Shown here one piece after another: positions 61,494 to 64,000 of a stretch of DNA of 64,000 nt (positions within the stretch are counted from its first letter, which is position 1; each line of letters begins with the position of its first letter). This stretch comes from Novosphingobium sp. AAP83 (lineage in GTDB: Bacteria > Pseudomonadota > Alphaproteobacteria > Sphingomonadales > Sphingomonadaceae): contig NZ_LJHY01000016.1 of the NCBI RefSeq assembly GCF_001295795.1, positions 186,001 to 250,000 on the forward strand. Reading direction: 5' to 3'. A model generated the notes under the pieces. It did not search any database. It was not told the origin of the DNA and saw only the letters and a list, made by a program, of their open reading frames with translations. A program made the translations under genes and the position numbers.

Positions 61494-62044
61494 CATTGCC
61501 CTGCCTCCGCCAATTTGCGCAGGATCAGGTCAATATCCTCAGGCCGAATTTCACCGATATGTTGATAGCGGATTACGCCATTGCCATCGATCACGAAGGT
61601 TTCAGGCACACCCGATGACCCGATACCGACTTGCACTTGCGACACGTCATCCTTGCCGATTCTGGTGAACGGATTGCCGTTCGTCGCCAGAAACCGAGCG
61701 AGATCTTCGCTACGATCGCGGATGGCCACGCCCTGAATATCAACGCCACGTTTGGCCAAGGCATCCAGTGTTGGCGCTTCCACCGCACAGGGCACGCACC
61801 AACTGGCGAAGACGTTGAGCAGCTTGGGCTTGCCCGTCTTGAAGTCAGCTGTCGAAAGCCCGGGACGGTCTTGCGTCGCCGCCTCCAATGCAAACTGCGG
61901 CAATGGCTTGCCGATAAATGCGCTGGCCACTTCACGGTCAGCCGGACGCACCAGCCCCCAGATTACCAGCACAAAGAACGCACCAAACAGGGCGAGCGGC
62001 AACCACATCGCCAGCGACGGCCGCTTTGCCACCGCCTCGGTCAC
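61493..62044 (-). CDS. dsbE: Thiol:disulfide interchange protein DsbE/CcmG
   Basis: A 183-residue membrane-anchored thioredoxin-like protein with active site WCVPC and the cis-Pro loop GVPETFVID. It keeps apocytochrome c haem-binding cysteines reduced. The N-terminal anchor is LAMWLPLALFGAFFVLVIWG. The start is a GTG overlapping the ccmF stop (GTGA). Confidence 0.95.
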   Translation of the reverse strand: MTEAVAKRPSLAMWLPLALFGAFFVLVIWGLVRPADREVASAFIGKPLPQFALEAATQDRPGLSTADFKTGKPKLLNVFASWCVPCAVEAPTLDALAKRGVDIQGVAIRDRSEDLARFLATNGNPFTRIGKDDVSQVQVGIGSSGVPETFVIDGNGVIRYQHIGEIRPEDIDLILRKLAEAGQ

Positions 62045-63996
62045 TTGAGATTCTCCAGCCGCGCTTTGCGATAGGCAATCTTGCCCTCGGCCCGCAAACG
62101 CCGCACATCATGCGCCACGCGGCCAAGCAGCGACAAAATGCCACCAAGCGCCACCAACAAGCCACCTAACCACAACAGCGGCACAAACGGCTTCCACCAG
62201 AACCGCATCTGCCAGCGCCCGTCATCACCCTCTTTGCCAAGTACCGCATAGAGCTGGCCGTTCCAGCGCGTATGCAGCGCAGACTCTGTACGCTCACCGG
62301 GCGGTGAGGAGAAGGTGCGCGCTTGGGGATGTAGCGTTACCGGCGCTCCGTCTTTGTAAGATGCCGTCACCGTTGCATCAAGCGCGGTCCAGTTTGGACC
62401 GGCAACAGGCGCAATCGAGAGCAACTTTACCGTAATCGGCCCCACTTGCTGGGTATCGCCGACATTCATCGCCGCCAAGCGTTCGGTCGAAAACGCGCTT
62501 TCGCTGGCCGCGCCCAAAAGCGCCACGCCAATACCGAAATGCGCCACCACCATGCCATAGACCGACAGCGGCGTGCGGCGCAGATTGCGGCCTTTCAGCG
62601 GCATCCAGCTTCCCACCGCAAGGCCTGCACCCACCGCAATGCCAATGATTGGCAGGATGCGGATTCCCGGCGCAAACACCACAACCGCCAGCAGTGCAAG
62701 CGCTGTGACCAAGGCCGGGATGGCCACCACAGCGGTAATCCGCCCCGGCTTATCCTTGCGCCAGCGCAACAGCGGACCAACGCTCATCATCAGCATCATC
62801 GGGATCACGAAAATCGCCGAGACCGGATTGAAATAGGGCGGCCCCACCGAAACCTTTGCGTCAAACGCTTCGGTCATCAGCGGATAAAGCGTGCCGAGCA
62901 GGACGATCGCCAGCGTGCCGCACAGCATCACGTTGTTGAACACAAGGCTGCCTTCGCGGCTGAACAGGCTGAAGCGTTCACCCTCAGTCACCGTCGAGGC
63001 GCGGAAGCCGAACAGCGCCATGGCACCGCCAATGTAGATCGCCAGCAGCGCCAGAATGAACGAGCCGCGTTCCGGATCAACAGCAAAGGCGTGAACCGAT
63101 GTCAGAATGCCCGAGCGCACAAGGAATGTTCCGACCATCGACATCGAAAACGCGATCACACCCAGCATCACTGTCCACGCGCGCAAGGCGTTGCGGCTTG
63201 CCAATACGGAGGCGGAATGAAGCAATGCCGTTGCCGCCAGCCACGGCATCAGCGAGGCGTTTTCAACCGGATCCCAGAACCACCAGCCGCCCCAACCGAG
63301 CGTGTAATAGGCCCAGTAAGACCCCGCGGTGATCCCGATCGTCAGGAAAATCCAAGCCCCCAGAACCCAAGGCCGCATCGCGCGGGCAAAGGCTGGCCCG
63401 ACATCGCGTGTGACCAGCGCACCAATCGCAAAGCTGAACGCCACCGACAGACCTACATAGCCAACGTAAAGCGTGGGCGGATGGAAGGCGAGGCCAATGT
63501 CCTGAAGCAGCGGGTTCAGCCCTGCCCCTTCAGGCACGGCTTCGGGCAAACGCTCAAACGGGTTCGATGAAAGCAGCAGAAACGCATAGAAACCAAGGCT
63601 GACAAAGGCCTGCCCCGCAAGCGTCGCGATCAGCGTATCTTCGCGCAGGCGCTTTTCCACCAGCGCGACGATCCCGCCAGACATGGCCATGATCGTCACC
63701 CACAGCAGCATCGAGCCTTCGTGATTGCCCCAGGTGCCCGCCAGCTTGAAGATAAACGGCTTCATCGAATGGCTGTTTTCGGCCACCAGTTTCACCGTAA
63801 GGTCGGTTTCCAGAAACAGATCGATCAGCGCCAAAAACGAGATGGCGACCAATACGCCCTGCATGATCGCCAACGGCCGGACGAGGCCGGTCATCGCAGC
63901 GCCACCGGGGCGCAGCGCCACAACGCCTGCGAAAAGTTGCAACGCGGCAAGTGCGGCGGCCATCCACAGGACAGCAAGGCCAAGTTCAGCGATCAT
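62041..63996 (-). CDS. ccmF: Haem lyase subunit CcmF
   Basis: A 651-residue polytopic membrane protein of System I cytochrome c maturation. It has the Trp-rich WWD motif region (GWGGWWFWDPVENASLMPWL) and conserved His residues (GTWGNHEGSMLLWV, HSASVLASRNAL) for haem transfer. About 14 helices and a periplasmic domain near the C-terminus. The start at 63996 lies 4 nt from the window edge; ccmE is likely upstream but not visible. Confidence 0.97.
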   Translation of the reverse strand: MIAELGLAVLWMAAALAALQLFAGVVALRPGGAAMTGLVRPLAIMQGVLVAISFLALIDLFLETDLTVKLVAENSHSMKPFIFKLAGTWGNHEGSMLLWVTIMAMSGGIVALVEKRLREDTLIATLAGQAFVSLGFYAFLLLSSNPFERLPEAVPEGAGLNPLLQDIGLAFHPPTLYVGYVGLSVAFSFAIGALVTRDVGPAFARAMRPWVLGAWIFLTIGITAGSYWAYYTLGWGGWWFWDPVENASLMPWLAATALLHSASVLASRNALRAWTVMLGVIAFSMSMVGTFLVRSGILTSVHAFAVDPERGSFILALLAIYIGGAMALFGFRASTVTEGERFSLFSREGSLVFNNVMLCGTLAIVLLGTLYPLMTEAFDAKVSVGPPYFNPVSAIFVIPMMLMMSVGPLLRWRKDKPGRITAVVAIPALVTALALLAVVVFAPGIRILPIIGIAVGAGLAVGSWMPLKGRNLRRTPLSVYGMVVAHFGIGVALLGAASESAFSTERLAAMNVGDTQQVGPITVKLLSIAPVAGPNWTALDATVTASYKDGAPVTLHPQARTFSSPPGERTESALHTRWNGQLYAVLGKEGDDGRWQMRFWWKPFVPLLWLGGLLVALGGILSLLGRVAHDVRRLRAEGKIAYRKARLENLK

Positions 63997-64000
63997 TTTG

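Noticed and set aside
1..64000. CRISPR arrays, rRNA genes or intact insertion sequences
   Set aside because: No regularly spaced direct repeats, rRNA-like sequence or transposase with terminal inverted repeats was found; the repeats present are dispersed palindromes.

Overview
The window is a chromosomal segment of a Sphingomonadales alphaproteobacterium, most like Novosphingobium or a relative. This is inferred from gene content and order (DUF2062-cckA beside smpB, an ffh-rpsP-rimM-trmD-rplS locus, an RlmN with an acidic insertion), from the high GC content, and from short palindromic repeats of the type scattered through sphingomonad genomes. Nearly all of it is core genome. The exceptions are the left 4 kb and an insertion near 46.5-47.6 kb.

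Layout. 1-4029 is the tRNA-proximal end of an AT-rich integrated element. It holds a tRNA-Ser(GGA) attachment gene, a P4-type integrase, an AlpA regulator, two probably paralogous unknown genes that each carry the same structured element just after the stop codon, a 40-residue ORF and the start of a RepA-like AAA ATPase that runs off the left edge. 4.1-14.5 kb carries a cyclophilin, DUF1905, the CckA hybrid kinase with DUF2062, SmpB, DapA, a lytic transglycosylase, GreB and small genes. 14.5-22 kb has an outer-membrane barrel protein, RlmN, a GGDEF-EAL-PilZ enzyme, an intracellular PHA depolymerase and a globin-coupled chemoreceptor. 22-27.5 kb has DnaN, FabG-FabD, and a divergent LD-carboxypeptidase / Mur-ligase pair that suggests peptidoglycan recycling. 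27.6-33 kb is a signalling cluster: a membrane chemoreceptor, a stand-alone PilZ protein, DUF808 and a second GGDEF-EAL-PilZ protein.

33-45 kb has an acyltransferase, an enoyl-CoA hydratase, rpsF-rpsR-rplI, AMP nucleosidase, exported peptidases (M2 and S9/DPP-IV types) and asd. 45.4-50 kb is the SRP/ribosome-maturation locus, read leftward: ffh, rpsP, rimM, then an inserted VapBC toxin-antitoxin pair and a small membrane protein, then trmD and rplS. trmD is split into two frames at a perfect 10-bp palindrome. 50-64 kb has a third GGDEF-EAL protein, dapF-mtaB-ftsY-yciB, a small lipoprotein, an HWE kinase with a single-domain response regulator, Kup, and the cytochrome c maturation genes ccmF-dsbE-ccmH-ccmI.

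The strongest points for follow-up are the palindrome that breaks the trmD frame, the VapBC module with its paired GTATATAC operator inside a translation operon, and the repeated covarying stem-loop attached to paralogous island genes. All functional calls are by reading translations; no database search was possible.
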